DNA from: Burkholderiales bacterium | GTDB taxonomy: Bacteria > Pseudomonadota > Gammaproteobacteria > Burkholderiales > Burkholderiaceae_D | Direction of reading: 5' to 3' | Length of the DNA: 10,941 bases | Assembly (NCBI GenBank): GCA_005800405.1 | Contig: SYFN01000111.1 | Location: forward strand, 1-10,941 | Shown here: piece after piece, positions 1 through 9,930 of the stretch | How the letters are laid out: every line of letters starts with the position of its first letter | Position numbering within the stretch: the first letter of the stretch is position 1 | The notes under the pieces: generated by a model | The model's database searches: none | What the model was told of the DNA's origin: nothing | Seen by the model: the letters and a program-made list of their open reading frames with translations, nothing else | Made by a program: the position numbers and the translations under genes

Positions 1-1
1 C

Positions 2-1621
2 GATCTCTCGCCGTGCAATCGGCATCATCTTGATCTTGCGGTTCGCGTGAAGGAGGGCATCCGCGACGCAGGTGGCATACCGATCGAGTTTCCGGTCCAC
101 CCGATACAAGAGACCACCAAGCGGCCGACGGCGGCATTGGATCGCAATCTCACCTATCTCGGCTTGGTCGAAGTACTGTTCGGTTATCCGCTGGATGGCG
201 TGGTGCTGACAACGGGTTGTGACAAGACCACGCCCGCCATGCTCATGGGCGCGGCAAGTGTTGATCTGCCGGCGATCGTGCTCTCGGGTGGTCCCATGCT
301 CAATGGGTACTACAAAAATGCACGTGCAGGTTCGGGCACGGTGATTTGGCACGCGCGCGAAGAAATGGCCGCTGGCAAAATCAATTACGACGAGTTTTTG
401 GAAATGGTTGCCAGCTCGGCACCGTCCATCGGTCATTGCAACAGCATGGGCACGGCGCTGTCGATGAATGGGCTCGCCGAGGCACTGGGTATGTCTTTGC
501 CCGGTTGTGCGGCGATACCTGCGCCTTACCGCGAGCGTCCGCAAATGGCCTATCGTACTGGTCGTCGCATCGTCGATATGGTGTATGAAGATTTGCGTCC
601 TTCAAAAATTCTGAACCGAGCAGCGTTTGAGAATGCCATCGTTGCCGCAAGTGCGTTGGGCGGATCCTCCAACTGCCCGCCGCACATCAATGCGATTGCA
701 CGACACATGGGTGTTCCACTGGAACTGAGTGACTGGGACACCATCGGCTACAAGATTCCATTACTGGTCAACTGCATGCCTGCCGGCGAGTACTTAGGCG
801 AAGAATTCCATCGTGCCGGCGGTGTTCCCGCCGTGATGCATGAACTGCTGAATGCAGGCAAGCTGCATCCCGAGGCGATGACGGTATCAGGACGGACCAT
901 CGGCGAATGCTATGCAAACACGCCTTCATCAAATGCCGATGTTATAAGACCCTGTGACAAGCCGCTGCAACAGGAGGCTGGTTTCGCTGTCTTGTCAGGC
1001 AATTTGTTTGATGCGGCAGTGATGAAGACATCCGTGATCTCGCCGGCTTTTCGCAAGCGCTATCTTGAAAAACCGGATGATCCGGGCGCCTTTGAAGGTC
1101 GGGCGATCGTGTTCGAGGGTACCGAGGATTATCACGAGCGCATTAATGATCCTTCGCTGAACATTGATGCGGACTCCGTTCTTTTCATGCGGGGCGTCGG
1201 GCCGGTGGGCTACCCGGGTGCGGCCGAGGTCGTCAATATGCTGCCGCCAGACTCACTCGTCAGGCAGGGTATCAATCTTCTGCCTTGCGTCGGCGATGGT
1301 CGTCAGTCCGGTACCTCGGGCAGCCCATCCGTGTTGAATGCATCACCTGAATCCGCTAGGGGCGGTGGACTGGCCTATTTGCAGACCGGCGATCGCGTGC
1401 GTTTTGACTTGAATCGCCGCACTGCCAATGCTTTGGTGAGCGAAGAAGAATGGGCGGCGCGCAAGGCTGCGTGGAAACCGCCCGAGCTGGTGAATCAGAC
1501 GCCCTGGCAGGCGCTGCACCGGCAATTCGTGGGTCAGCTCGACCGAGGCGGCTGTCTGGATTTCGCGGTGGATTATCAGCGGATCTCCACAACCTTTGGG
1601 GTGCCACGGGATAATCACTAA
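2..1621 (+). CDS. IlvD/Edd-family sugar-acid (pentonate-type) dehydratase, 5' end outside the window
   Basis: Cytosolic Fe-S dehydratase that would remove water from a sugar acid such as an arabonate, xylonate or related aldonate to give a 2-keto-3-deoxy acid. The reading frame is open from base 2, and residues matching the family (SPCNR, first cluster cysteine, codon 14-16) lie upstream of the first internal GTG at 47, so the true start is off the left edge; about 50 residues are probably missing. Counting the GTG at 47 as residue 1, the other cluster cysteines are C58 in TTGCDK and C131 in GHCNSMG. K60 is the likely carbamylated Mg-binding lysine, and the catalytic-serine loop SGTSGSPS is at 421-428. 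The cysteine spacings of 68 and 73 agree with those I recall for Rhizobium L-arabinonate dehydratase (C59/C127/C200, a [2Fe-2S] enzyme). [16 protein letters not shown] at 383-398 also fits the pentonate branch rather than IlvD of branched-chain amino acid synthesis. The substrate cannot be read from sequence; no sugar genes follow it here. Confidence 0.88.
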   Translation, partial: DLSPCNRHHLDLAVRVKEGIRDAGGIPIEFPVHPIQETTKRPTAALDRNLTYLGLVEVLFGYPLDGVVLTTGCDKTTPAMLMGAASVDLPAIVLSGGPMLNGYYKNARAGSGTVIWHAREEMAAGKINYDEFLEMVASSAPSIGHCNSMGTALSMNGLAEALGMSLPGCAAIPAPYRERPQMAYRTGRRIVDMVYEDLRPSKILNRAAFENAIVAASALGGSSNCPPHINAIARHMGVPLELSDWDTIGYKIPLLVNCMPAGEYLGEEFHRAGGVPAVMHELLNAGKLHPEAMTVSGRTIGECYANTPSSNADVIRPCDKPLQQEAGFAVLSGNLFDAAVMKTSVISPAFRKRYLEKPDDPGAFEGRAIVFEGTEDYHERINDPSLNIDADSVLFMRGVGPVGYPGAAEVVNMLPPDSLVRQGINLLPCVGDGRQSGTSGSPSVLNASPESARGGGLAYLQTGDRVRFDLNRRTANALVSEEEWAARKAAWKPPELVNQTPWQALHRQFVGQLDRGGCLDFAVDYQRISTTFGVPRDNH

Positions 1622-1634
1622 TCGCTATTGATCG

Positions 1635-2093
1635 TCACTGACAATCGTTGCGATATTTTTCTGCGGCGCGCCGTGCCATTTTGCGCGCCTTGATTTGCGC
1701 ATGCAGCGGCGCATCGCGCAGTTGTTCTTCGCGCCATTTCAATTGTAGCGCCAATGACTTGCATTTACGCTCTCGCGCTGCTGCGCCGCGTGCGGAGAGA
1801 TCGCGTATCTGTTTATCCTGTCGCTCGCGCTGCTCGCGTATGGCCTGTAATTTGGCGACTTCTCTTTTTTCGCGCGCGAGGGATTTGTCATCTGTTTTTT
1901 CTTCTGTCTCGCGTGGCTTCTCTGGCACGATCATGGGGAGCTGCTGTCCATCACAATGTACATCGGTATATGTGATCACACCAGCCAGTTCGAATTTATA
2001 TACGGCTGTTGCCGGGGAGATGAAACACGATAGGAATAAAAAGATAGCCGCCAATAAGATAGCCGCCAATACGACAGCGTTGATTGAATTCAT
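1635..2093 (-). CDS. Small exported DUF4124-like protein with charged coiled coil
   Basis: 152 residues. The N-terminus is a signal peptide: a hydrophobic core at about 7-27, then PATA (27-30) with a plausible signal peptidase I cut after A30. The mature start VYKFELAGVITYTD resembles the DUF4124 pattern (YKW..GV.HYTD) common in small periplasmic proteins of beta- and gammaproteobacteria. Residues 58-148 are very rich in K, R and E with heptad-like spacing, so a coiled coil is likely. Mature cysteines are C47, C111 and C151, so disulfides are possible. The codons for residues 8-17 contain a perfect 15-base tandem duplication. The ATG at 2093 has a weak SD (AAGAGA) and lies 44 bases after the stop of the FAD oxidase gene, suggesting it ends the wrbA operon. 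It converges on the dehydratase gene with only 13 bases between stops and no recognisable terminator. The function is unknown. Confidence 0.7.
   Translation of the reverse strand: MNSINAVVLAAILLAAIFLFLSCFISPATAVYKFELAGVITYTDVHCDGQQLPMIVPEKPRETEEKTDDKSLAREKREVAKLQAIREQRERQDKQIRDLSARGAAARERKCKSLALQLKWREEQLRDAPLHAQIKARKMARRAAEKYRNDCQ
2041..2070. repeat. Perfect 15-bp tandem duplication
   Basis: The unit AAGATAGCCGCCAAT occurs twice back to back (2041-2055 and 2056-2070) with no mismatch; the period breaks after one further base. It lies in the signal-peptide coding region of the exported coiled-coil protein and encodes the doubled hydrophobic stretch LAAILLAAIF. Being a multiple of three, gain or loss of a copy would change the hydrophobic core by five residues without shifting the frame. 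Confidence 0.9.
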
Positions 2094-2137
2094 CAGAATC
2101 TCTTGAACAAGAATACTGCAGAGTGTGTCTGCCAGCG

Positions 2138-3533
2138 TCAGAGCACCTTGCCAGGATTCATCAGGTTAAGCGGATCGAGTGCCCGCTTGATTGCTACCAT
2201 CATGTTCAGTTCTATCTCGGATTTGTACCGCTTGATTTCATCGCGCTTCAAGGCGCCCAAACCGTGCTCGGCCGAGATCGATCCATCAAAGGCATGCACC
2301 TTGTTGTGTACGAGCTGATTGATCGCCGCTTGATGCTGAAGAAAATCGTCATCATTTTGCCCCAAAGGTGCGGATACGTTGTAATGCAGGTTGCCGTCGC
2401 CCAGGTGACCAAAGGTCACCATACGACTCGCCGGGAATTTCTGTTGCAATAACGCGTCAGTCTCTTCAATGAAGTCGGCAAGACGAGAGACCGGCACCGC
2501 AATGTCGTGCTTGATGTTTTTCCCCTCAGCCGCCTGTGCCATCGAAATATGCTCGCGTAATTGCCACATCACCTGTGATTGAGACAGCGAACTGGCTACC
2601 ACAGCATCCTGAATTAGTCCGCGGTCCACCGCATCGGCGGCCAAAGCTTCGAGCATCGCATTGGCATGGGATTCGGATTCTGCATCGGAAAGCTCAAGTA
2701 ACACATACTGTGCATGACGTTCACGGAAAGGCGAGCGCAACGAAGGGAAATGTTTTTCGACGAGCTGCAGGCAGAATGCCGATATCAATTCAAAGCCAGT
2801 TAGACCGGCATCGCATCGTTGCTGCGCAAGCGATAAAAGCGCGAGCGCCTCACGCGGATGACGCAGGGCGAAGAGCGCCGTGAGTCTGGCGGCAGGCTGC
2901 GCATACAATTTCAACACTGCAGCGGTGATGATCCCCAGGGTGCCCTCAGCGCCGATGAACAAATCTCTCAGGTCATAGCCGGTGTTGTCCTTGCGCAGTC
3001 CGCGCAGACCGTCCCAGATCTCACCTTGGGGCGTGACGACTTCAAGTCCCAGCGTCAATTCACGCATTGTTCCATAGCGCAGCACTGCCGTACCACCGGC
3101 ATTGGTCGATAGGTTGCCGCCAATCGTGCAGCTGCCTTCGGAAGCCAGTGAGAGCGGAAACAGACGATGCGCTCCGGCAGCGGCATCCTGTACGTGTTGA
3201 AGTAGACAGCCAGCTTCTGCCGTCAGGGTGTTGTTGGTGGTGTCGATGCCGCGTAGGCGATTCATGCGCGCGAGCGACAAGACAATCGCTTGACCACTCG
3301 CATCGGGCACACTGCCGAGCACCAGTCCGGTGTTGCCGCCCTGAGGCACTATAGGGATCTGATGGGCCATGCATAGCTTGACAATGGTCGCCACTTCGTG
3401 GGTACTGCCGGGTCGGATCACTGCTTGCGCCCGACCAGTGAAACGACCGCGCCAGTCAGTCAGATAGCGTGCCATATCATCACCGGTCAGCACATGGGTG
3501 TTGCCGACAAGGTTGACGCATTGCGTGATGAAA

Positions 3534-3544
<11 letters not shown>
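2138..3544 (-). CDS. FAD-linked D-2-hydroxy-acid dehydrogenase (D-2-hydroxyglutarate dehydrogenase / GlcD-like)
   Basis: 468-residue flavoprotein of the VAO/PCMH family. It would oxidise a D-2-hydroxy acid (D-2-hydroxyglutarate, D-lactate or glycolate) to the 2-keto acid and pass electrons to quinone or another carrier. The FAD-binding domain spans about 36-215, with PQGGNTGLVLGS (67-78), SEGSCTIGGNLSTNAGG (135-151) and GAEGTLGIIT (198-207). The C-terminal FAD-oxidase domain carries GHLGDGNLHYN (379-389) and SAEHGLG (424-430), whose histidines and glutamate (H380, H387, E426) bind a metal and the substrate carboxylate in characterised relatives. The length is normal for the single-subunit class. 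The start at 3544 overlaps the DUF2069 stop by 11 bases and has no SD, so translation is probably coupled to the upstream gene. D-2-hydroxyglutarate is the most likely substrate by family resemblance, but D-lactate cannot be excluded. Confidence 0.88.
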
Positions 3545-5884
<2,340 letters not shown>

Positions 5885-6654
5885 TCCGGTTGTTCAGCCA
5901 TCAGTGCATGGCCACAGGCGTCGATTTGCACGACCTCGGCTGTGGGTAGCTTGCTGATCAGGCTTCCCGCGGCTTTTGCTGGCGTCATCATGTCTTTTTT
6001 ACCCTGCACGAATAGTGCGGGGCAACGCAATGCTGCAGCCGCTGCTTCGCCAGCTTCGTACGCATTACATGCTGAAAAATCGGTATAAAAAACCTTGGCA
6101 GGATTGCCACGTGAAATGTGCTGCATCAATCGGCGGCTGCCACCTTGCACATAAAAACCGGGTCCCGGTGCGGAGGGCTTTTGTGCGATGCCTGAGTGTG
6201 ACCAAATGTTGACCATGTCGATTGCGCGTTGCTCGTGATCGCGCGCTGCTTCTAGCAGCGCCGAAGAAACCTTCATTGGGTAGGCTGTACCGACTAGCGC
6301 GACACCGTTAATTTTTTCGGGTGCGCGGGCGGCGGTTTCGAGCGCAATGAGCGAGCCCATGCTGTGGCCAATCAAGATGATTTTCCGGACACCCGCTGCA
6401 TCAAGCAACGTTCGCAGCCAGCCAGACAGTGCCTCGATACTTTCCAATGGTTCGCCTTCACTGCGTCCATGTCCCGGCAGATCCGCCGCGATTACGGAAA
6501 AGCCATGATGCGCAAAATAACGCGTTTGCAGCGCCCAGACCGAGTGATCATTCTGCGCCCCATGAATGAACACGGCGGTCGGTAGAGCAGCATCAAAGGA
6601 TTTGCCACCGGTGAAAGCGTAAGCGCGATGGCCATTGACGAGTTGTTCCATGAA

Positions 6655-7965
6655 TTACGCTCCTTTCTGCGATGCTTTGAGTCCGCGCTTGAGATCTTCG
6701 ATCAGATCATCAGCATCTTCCAGTCCAACGGACAGTCGCATCGTGCCCTCGCGTATGCCGGATGCTTCGAGTTGTTCGGTCGGTACACGGAAGTGAGTGG
6801 TGGAGGCAGGATGAATCACCAGAGATTTCGCATCACCGACATTGGCGAGATGCGAGAATACCGCGAGCGATTCCACAAAGCGGCGTCCGGCAGCGCGGTC
6901 ACCTTTGAGCGTAAACGAAAACACGGCACCGCAGCCACGAGGCAGCAATGTTTTGGCGAGCGCATAGTCGGGATGTTCTGGCAGTTCCGGGTATGACACG
7001 GATTCGACAGCCGGATGCGTGACCAGAAACTCGACGATCTTGCGGGCGTTACTCACATGTCGATCCATACGCAGACTCAATGTTTCTATGCCTTGCAAGA
7101 TCGTGAATGCGTTGTGAGGGCTCATCACAGCGCCGAAGTCCCGCAAGCCCTCGCGTCGTGCACGCAGCGAAAAAGGGGCTACGGTGGATTCCTCGGCGAA
7201 CACCATGCCATGAAATCCATCATAAGGCTCGCACAGTTCAGCAAAGTGGCCGGTTTTCTCGTACGCGGCTTGCCAGTTGAATGTGCCACCATCAACCAGC
7301 AGACCACCGACCGCAGTGCCATGTCCGCAAAGGAATTTCGTCGCCGAGTGAAACACCAGATCAGCGCCATGATCAAACGGGCGCAGCAGGTAAGGCGTCG
7401 TAAAAGTGGAATCGACCATCAGTGGCACATGATGCTCATGCGCGATCACAGCCACCGTTTCAATATCAAGAACATCCAGTCCGGGGTTACCCAGCGTTTC
7501 CGCAAACAGTACCTTGGTGTTGGGACGGATATTGCTGCGCCAGGCACCCATATCGCGTGGATCAATGAAGGTGGTTTCAATACCGAAGCGCTTCATGGTG
7601 TAGCCGAGCAGGTTTTGTGATCCACCATACAGCGCTCGCGACGCGAGCACGTGCGAACCTGCGCCGGCAATCGTCGCCAGACCCAGATGTAAGGCCGCCT
7701 GACCACTGGCGACGGCAATACCCGCCACGCCACCTTCGAGCGCAGCGATGCGTTCTTCAAGTACCGCATTGGTTGGGTTGGATATTCGCGAATACACATG
7801 ACCCGAGCGCTCCATGTTGAACAGGGATGCCGCGTGGTCGGAGTCACGGAACACAAACGATGTTGAAAGATAAATCGGTGTGGCGCGAGCACCGGTAGCG
7901 GGGTCAGGTGTACTGCCTGCATGCAGCGACAGCGTATCGAAACCGGGATATTTGGGGTCGCTCAT
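6655..7965 (-). CDS. metY: O-acetylhomoserine sulfhydrylase (aminocarboxypropyltransferase)
   Basis: 436-residue cytosolic PLP enzyme of the Cys/Met metabolism family. It joins sulfide (or methanethiol) to O-acetylhomoserine to make homocysteine (or methionine) plus acetate, the direct-sulfhydrylation route of methionine synthesis. Visible signatures are HAGSTPDPATGARATPIY (15-32), the phosphate-binding YSRISNPTN (58-66), the ASGQAA loop (86-91) and D185 in VDSTFTTPY. The PLP-binding lysine is K210 in HSATKFLCGHG. The length and the segment after the lysine (LVDGGTFNW) fit MetY of about 430 residues; MetZ, which prefers O-succinylhomoserine, is usually nearer 400. MetZ-like substrate use is the main alternative. 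The ATG at 7965 has only a weak SD. A perfect TATAAT lies upstream at 8009-8004. The alpha/beta hydrolase gene follows 3 bases after its stop. Confidence 0.9.
   Translation of the reverse strand: MSDPKYPGFDTLSLHAGSTPDPATGARATPIYLSTSFVFRDSDHAASLFNMERSGHVYSRISNPTNAVLEERIAALEGGVAGIAVASGQAALHLGLATIAGAGSHVLASRALYGGSQNLLGYTMKRFGIETTFIDPRDMGAWRSNIRPNTKVLFAETLGNPGLDVLDIETVAVIAHEHHVPLMVDSTFTTPYLLRPFDHGADLVFHSATKFLCGHGTAVGGLLVDGGTFNWQAAYEKTGHFAELCEPYDGFHGMVFAEESTVAPFSLRARREGLRDFGAVMSPHNAFTILQGIETLSLRMDRHVSNARKIVEFLVTHPAVESVSYPELPEHPDYALAKTLLPRGCGAVFSFTLKGDRAAGRRFVESLAVFSHLANVGDAKSLVIHPASTTHFRVPTEQLEASGIREGTMRLSVGLEDADDLIEDLKRGLKASQKGA
6660..6666 (-). promoter_or_regulatory. Strong ribosome binding site of the hydrolase gene, embedded in the metY 3' end
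   Basis: On the - strand AAAGGAG lies 8 bases before the ATG at 6651 and overlaps the codons for the last residues of MetY (QKGA). It fixes the hydrolase start and implies that ribosomes finishing metY pass over it, giving coupled expression of the pair. Confidence 0.75.
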
Positions 7966-8111
7966 GGGGATACCAAAACAAGGTTAATCGGGAGCAAGCG
8001 ATGATTATAGGCTGGACCGCTGCTTTGACCCTCAGGAATCTGGCTTTTTTCCGAACGCTGGGCTACATTGACAACCCGAGCTGACGACAAAAATGACGCA
8101 GGAGATGTCCG
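7966..8111. other. Divergent intergenic region between metY and the CBS gene
   Basis: 146 bases that must hold promoters for both directions. The leftward TATAAT (8009-8004) is convincing. For the rightward gene there is a perfect TTGACA at 8068-8073, but nothing like a -10 at 16-18 bases from it; TACATT at 8064-8069 is another weak candidate -10 without a -35. No strong hairpin followed by a T run and no palindromic operator stands out. Confidence 0.5.
8004..8009 (-). promoter_or_regulatory. Candidate -10 element for the metY-hydrolase operon
   Basis: A perfect TATAAT on the - strand, about 38 bases before the metY ATG, predicting a start near 7997 and a leader of roughly 30 bases. The -35 position is poor (AGGGTC at 17-base spacing). 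The leader is too short for a SAM riboswitch, and no TGAA-N5-TTCA MetR-type box was seen between metY and the CBS gene. Confidence 0.45.
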
Positions 8112-8570
8112 ATGAAGGTATCCGAAATACTCAAGATCAAAGGCAATGCGCTCTATACGATGCCTCCGGAAACCGGTTTGCTCGATGCGATCAATTTAAT
8201 GACCGAGAAAGACATCGGATCGCTGGTCGTCATGAATGATGGATCATTAGCGGGGCTGCTCACTTTTCGCGAGGTGATACGTGCAGTGCATGCGGATCAG
8301 GGCTCGGTGGGGCAGGGTACGGTAGGCGAGCACATGAAACGTGATGTGCTGACGATGTCGCCGGATACGGACGTCAATGATATTCGTCGCTTAATGCTGG
8401 AACGCCATGCGCGCTACGTGCCGGTAATGGATGGAAAAGTCGTGCTGGGCGTGATGTCTTTTTGTGATGTAACCAAGTCCATACTCGAGGCTCAGAATTT
8501 CGAGAATACTTTACTCAAGGCCTATATTCGCGACTGGCCCGCCGAAAGCAATACTGAGGGTTTGCAGTAA
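8112..8570 (+). CDS. Two-CBS-domain protein
   Basis: 152-residue soluble protein consisting of one pair of CBS domains (about 1-62 and 74-128) and a short tail. Such pairs form a Bateman module that usually binds adenine nucleotides (AMP, ATP, SAM) and acts as an energy or ligand sensor. First domain: MPPETGLLDAINLMTEKDIGSLVVMND; second: MSPDTDVNDIRRLMLERHARYVPVMDG. Both end in the typical G-hydrophobic turn before a D or E (GLLTFREV, GVMSFCDV). No other catalytic or DNA-binding domain is present. The ATG at 8112 is supported by AGGAG (8100-8104) 7 bases upstream. Its TAA is immediately followed by the GTG of the MFS gene, so the two are very likely co-transcribed. The ligand and partner are unknown. 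Confidence 0.87.
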   Translation: MKVSEILKIKGNALYTMPPETGLLDAINLMTEKDIGSLVVMNDGSLAGLLTFREVIRAVHADQGSVGQGTVGEHMKRDVLTMSPDTDVNDIRRLMLERHARYVPVMDGKVVLGVMSFCDVTKSILEAQNFENTLLKAYIRDWPAESNTEGLQ

Positions 8571-9878
8571 GTGGCCAACCAGTTTGCACTGCTGCGACAG
8601 CGGCGTTTCGCACCTTTTTTCGGCGCTCAGTTTTTGGGGGCGTTCAACGACAATCTGTTCAAGACCGCACTGGTCACCGTGATCACCTTTGATGCATTGC
8701 ACTGGACGAATATAAGTGCAGGCTTGCTCAATAATCTGATCGCGGGATTGTTCATTCTTCCTTTTTTGCTGTTGTCTGCGACGGCGGGTCAGATTGCCGA
8801 CAAGTTTGACAAAACCACCGTCATGCGCACTGTCAAACTGATGGAAATCGGCATCATGGCCGTGGCTGCGGTCGGATGGTTCACCCACGCGCTGTGGCTG
8901 CTGGTGGCAGCGGTCGTGGGGATGGGCGTGCACTCCACGCTGTTTGGCCCCGTCAAGCACGCGTATCTGCCGCAGCATCTGCAGCAGAGCGAACTGATCG
9001 GGGGTAATGGCATGGTTCAGATGGGGACCTTCGTTGGCATACTGACTGGACAATTGTCGGGCGCTGCGGTGGTGGCTTGTGCCAGCAATACAGATTTCCA
9101 TTTAATCGCAGGTGCTTGTATTGCAGTGGCGGTCATCGGGTGGCTTTTTACGCTCACGGTGCCACCTAGCGCGGCTGCGGATCCGACCCTCATGGTGGCC
9201 CGCAATCCCCTCGCCGAGATGATGCGTAACCTGCGATTTTCTTCCGGTAATCGTGAGGTATTCATCGCGATGCTTGCGAACTCCTGGTTCTGGTTCTATG
9301 GCGCCATGCTGTTGGCACAGTTTCCTGTCTTTGCGCGCGATGTATTGCACGGCGCGCCCGAGATTTTTGCGATTTTGCTGACAGCTTTTTCGCTGGGTAT
9401 CGGTGCCGGTTCGCTCTGGTGCGAGTGGCTATCGGGTCGTGAGATTCATCTGGGTCTGGTGCCGCTGGGGGCGCTGGGACTCACCTTGTTTGGGATTGAT
9501 TTTTATTGGGCCAGCACATTGCCCATGCCTTCGCTGCTTATCGCAAAACAGCTGATCGGTGGTGCGCAATTTCGGGTGCTGGCTGATTGTTTCTTGCTGG
9601 GGCTAAGCGGTGGCATTTATGTTGTGCCTTTGTTTGCCCTGATACAGACGCGCGCTGAGCGCTCGCATCTGTCTCGAACCATTGGCGGCATGAACATTCT
9701 GAATGCGCTGTTTATGGTGGTGGCCGCACTGACGGCGATGATGCTGCTTGCGGCTGGGCTGTCAGTGCCTGAGATCTTCCTGTTCACGGCGCTGCTCAAT
9801 CTCGCGATGCTTCTTCTTCTTTGCTTCCTAAGGCGCGAATACCCGCGGGCGCTGCTGTCCTGGTTCTCGGGGCTGTAG
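8571..9878 (+). CDS. LplT-like MFS transporter (putative lysophospholipid carrier)
   Basis: 435-residue inner-membrane carrier of the major facilitator superfamily with about 10-12 hydrophobic segments. The N-terminus FFGAQFLGAFNDNLFKTAL (16-34) and the stretch STLFGPVKHAYLPQ (residues about 122-135) are hallmarks of the LplT group. In E. coli this group flips lysophospholipids inward for reacylation by Aas. A motif-A-like charged loop, ADKFDKTTVMR, follows the second helix. Unlike E. coli lplT, no acyltransferase gene lies beside it here, and the protein is not fused to one. The GTG start directly follows the TAA of the CBS gene, with GAGGG (8556-8560) 10 bases upstream; the N-terminus MANQFALLRQRRFAPFF fits the family, so this start is favoured. 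Substrate assignment rests on family resemblance only. Confidence 0.83.
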   Translation: MANQFALLRQRRFAPFFGAQFLGAFNDNLFKTALVTVITFDALHWTNISAGLLNNLIAGLFILPFLLLSATAGQIADKFDKTTVMRTVKLMEIGIMAVAAVGWFTHALWLLVAAVVGMGVHSTLFGPVKHAYLPQHLQQSELIGGNGMVQMGTFVGILTGQLSGAAVVACASNTDFHLIAGACIAVAVIGWLFTLTVPPSAAADPTLMVARNPLAEMMRNLRFSSGNREVFIAMLANSWFWFYGAMLLAQFPVFARDVLHGAPEIFAILLTAFSLGIGAGSLWCEWLSGREIHLGLVPLGALGLTLFGIDFYWASTLPMPSLLIAKQLIGGAQFRVLADCFLLGLSGGIYVVPLFALIQTRAERSHLSRTIGGMNILNALFMVVAALTAMMLLAAGLSVPEIFLFTALLNLAMLLLLCFLRREYPRALLSWFSGL

Positions 9879-9894
9879 CGCAGGCGTGCACTGG

Positions 9895-9900
9895 TAGAAT
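9895..9900 (+). promoter_or_regulatory. Candidate extended -10 element for aroC
   Basis: TGG-TAGAAT: an extended -10 with five of six consensus matches, in the 52-base gap between the MFS stop and the aroC ATG. It predicts a start near 9907 and a leader of about 24 bases. There is no good -35. aroC may also be read through from the CBS-MFS transcript. Confidence 0.4.
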
Positions 9901-9930
9901 GACGTCTTTCGTACACTTTCCTTTACCGTC

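Noticed and set aside
2..1621. Dihydroxy-acid dehydratase IlvD of branched-chain amino acid synthesis
   Set aside because: The motifs around the catalytic serine (SGTSGSPS) and [17 protein letters not shown] match the pentonate-type dehydratases better.
1643..1660. ATCG-TTG-CGAT hairpin with T run as a terminator for the dehydratase gene
   Set aside because: The stem is only four base pairs and lies inside the coding end of the convergent gene; too weak to call.
1648..2106. Open frame of 152 codons on the + strand, opposite the DUF4124-like gene
   Set aside because: Its product is an arginine/serine-rich string with no domain; it is the antisense shadow of a lysine/glutamate-rich coiled coil. 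The - strand frame has a signal peptide and a family-like mature start.
2101..2112. Near-palindrome TCTTGAACAAGA before the DUF4124-like gene
   Set aside because: It has short arms with only a two-base centre and no second copy; this is expected by chance and does not make a stable hairpin or clear operator.
7015..7620. Open frame of 201 codons on the + strand within metY
   Set aside because: Low-complexity composition, no motif, and complete overlap with the well-supported MetY frame. The same reasoning applies to open frames opposite yihY (5135-5773), the MFS gene (8511-9101) and aroC (10309-10890).
7966..8003. SAM riboswitch or MetR box before metY
   Set aside because: The predicted leader is about 30 bases, too short for any known SAM riboswitch, and no TGAA-N5-TTCA palindrome is present.
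8068..8073. Perfect TTGACA as -35 for the CBS gene
   Set aside because: Nothing resembling a -10 lies 16-18 bases downstream, and the implied start would fall on the ribosome binding site.
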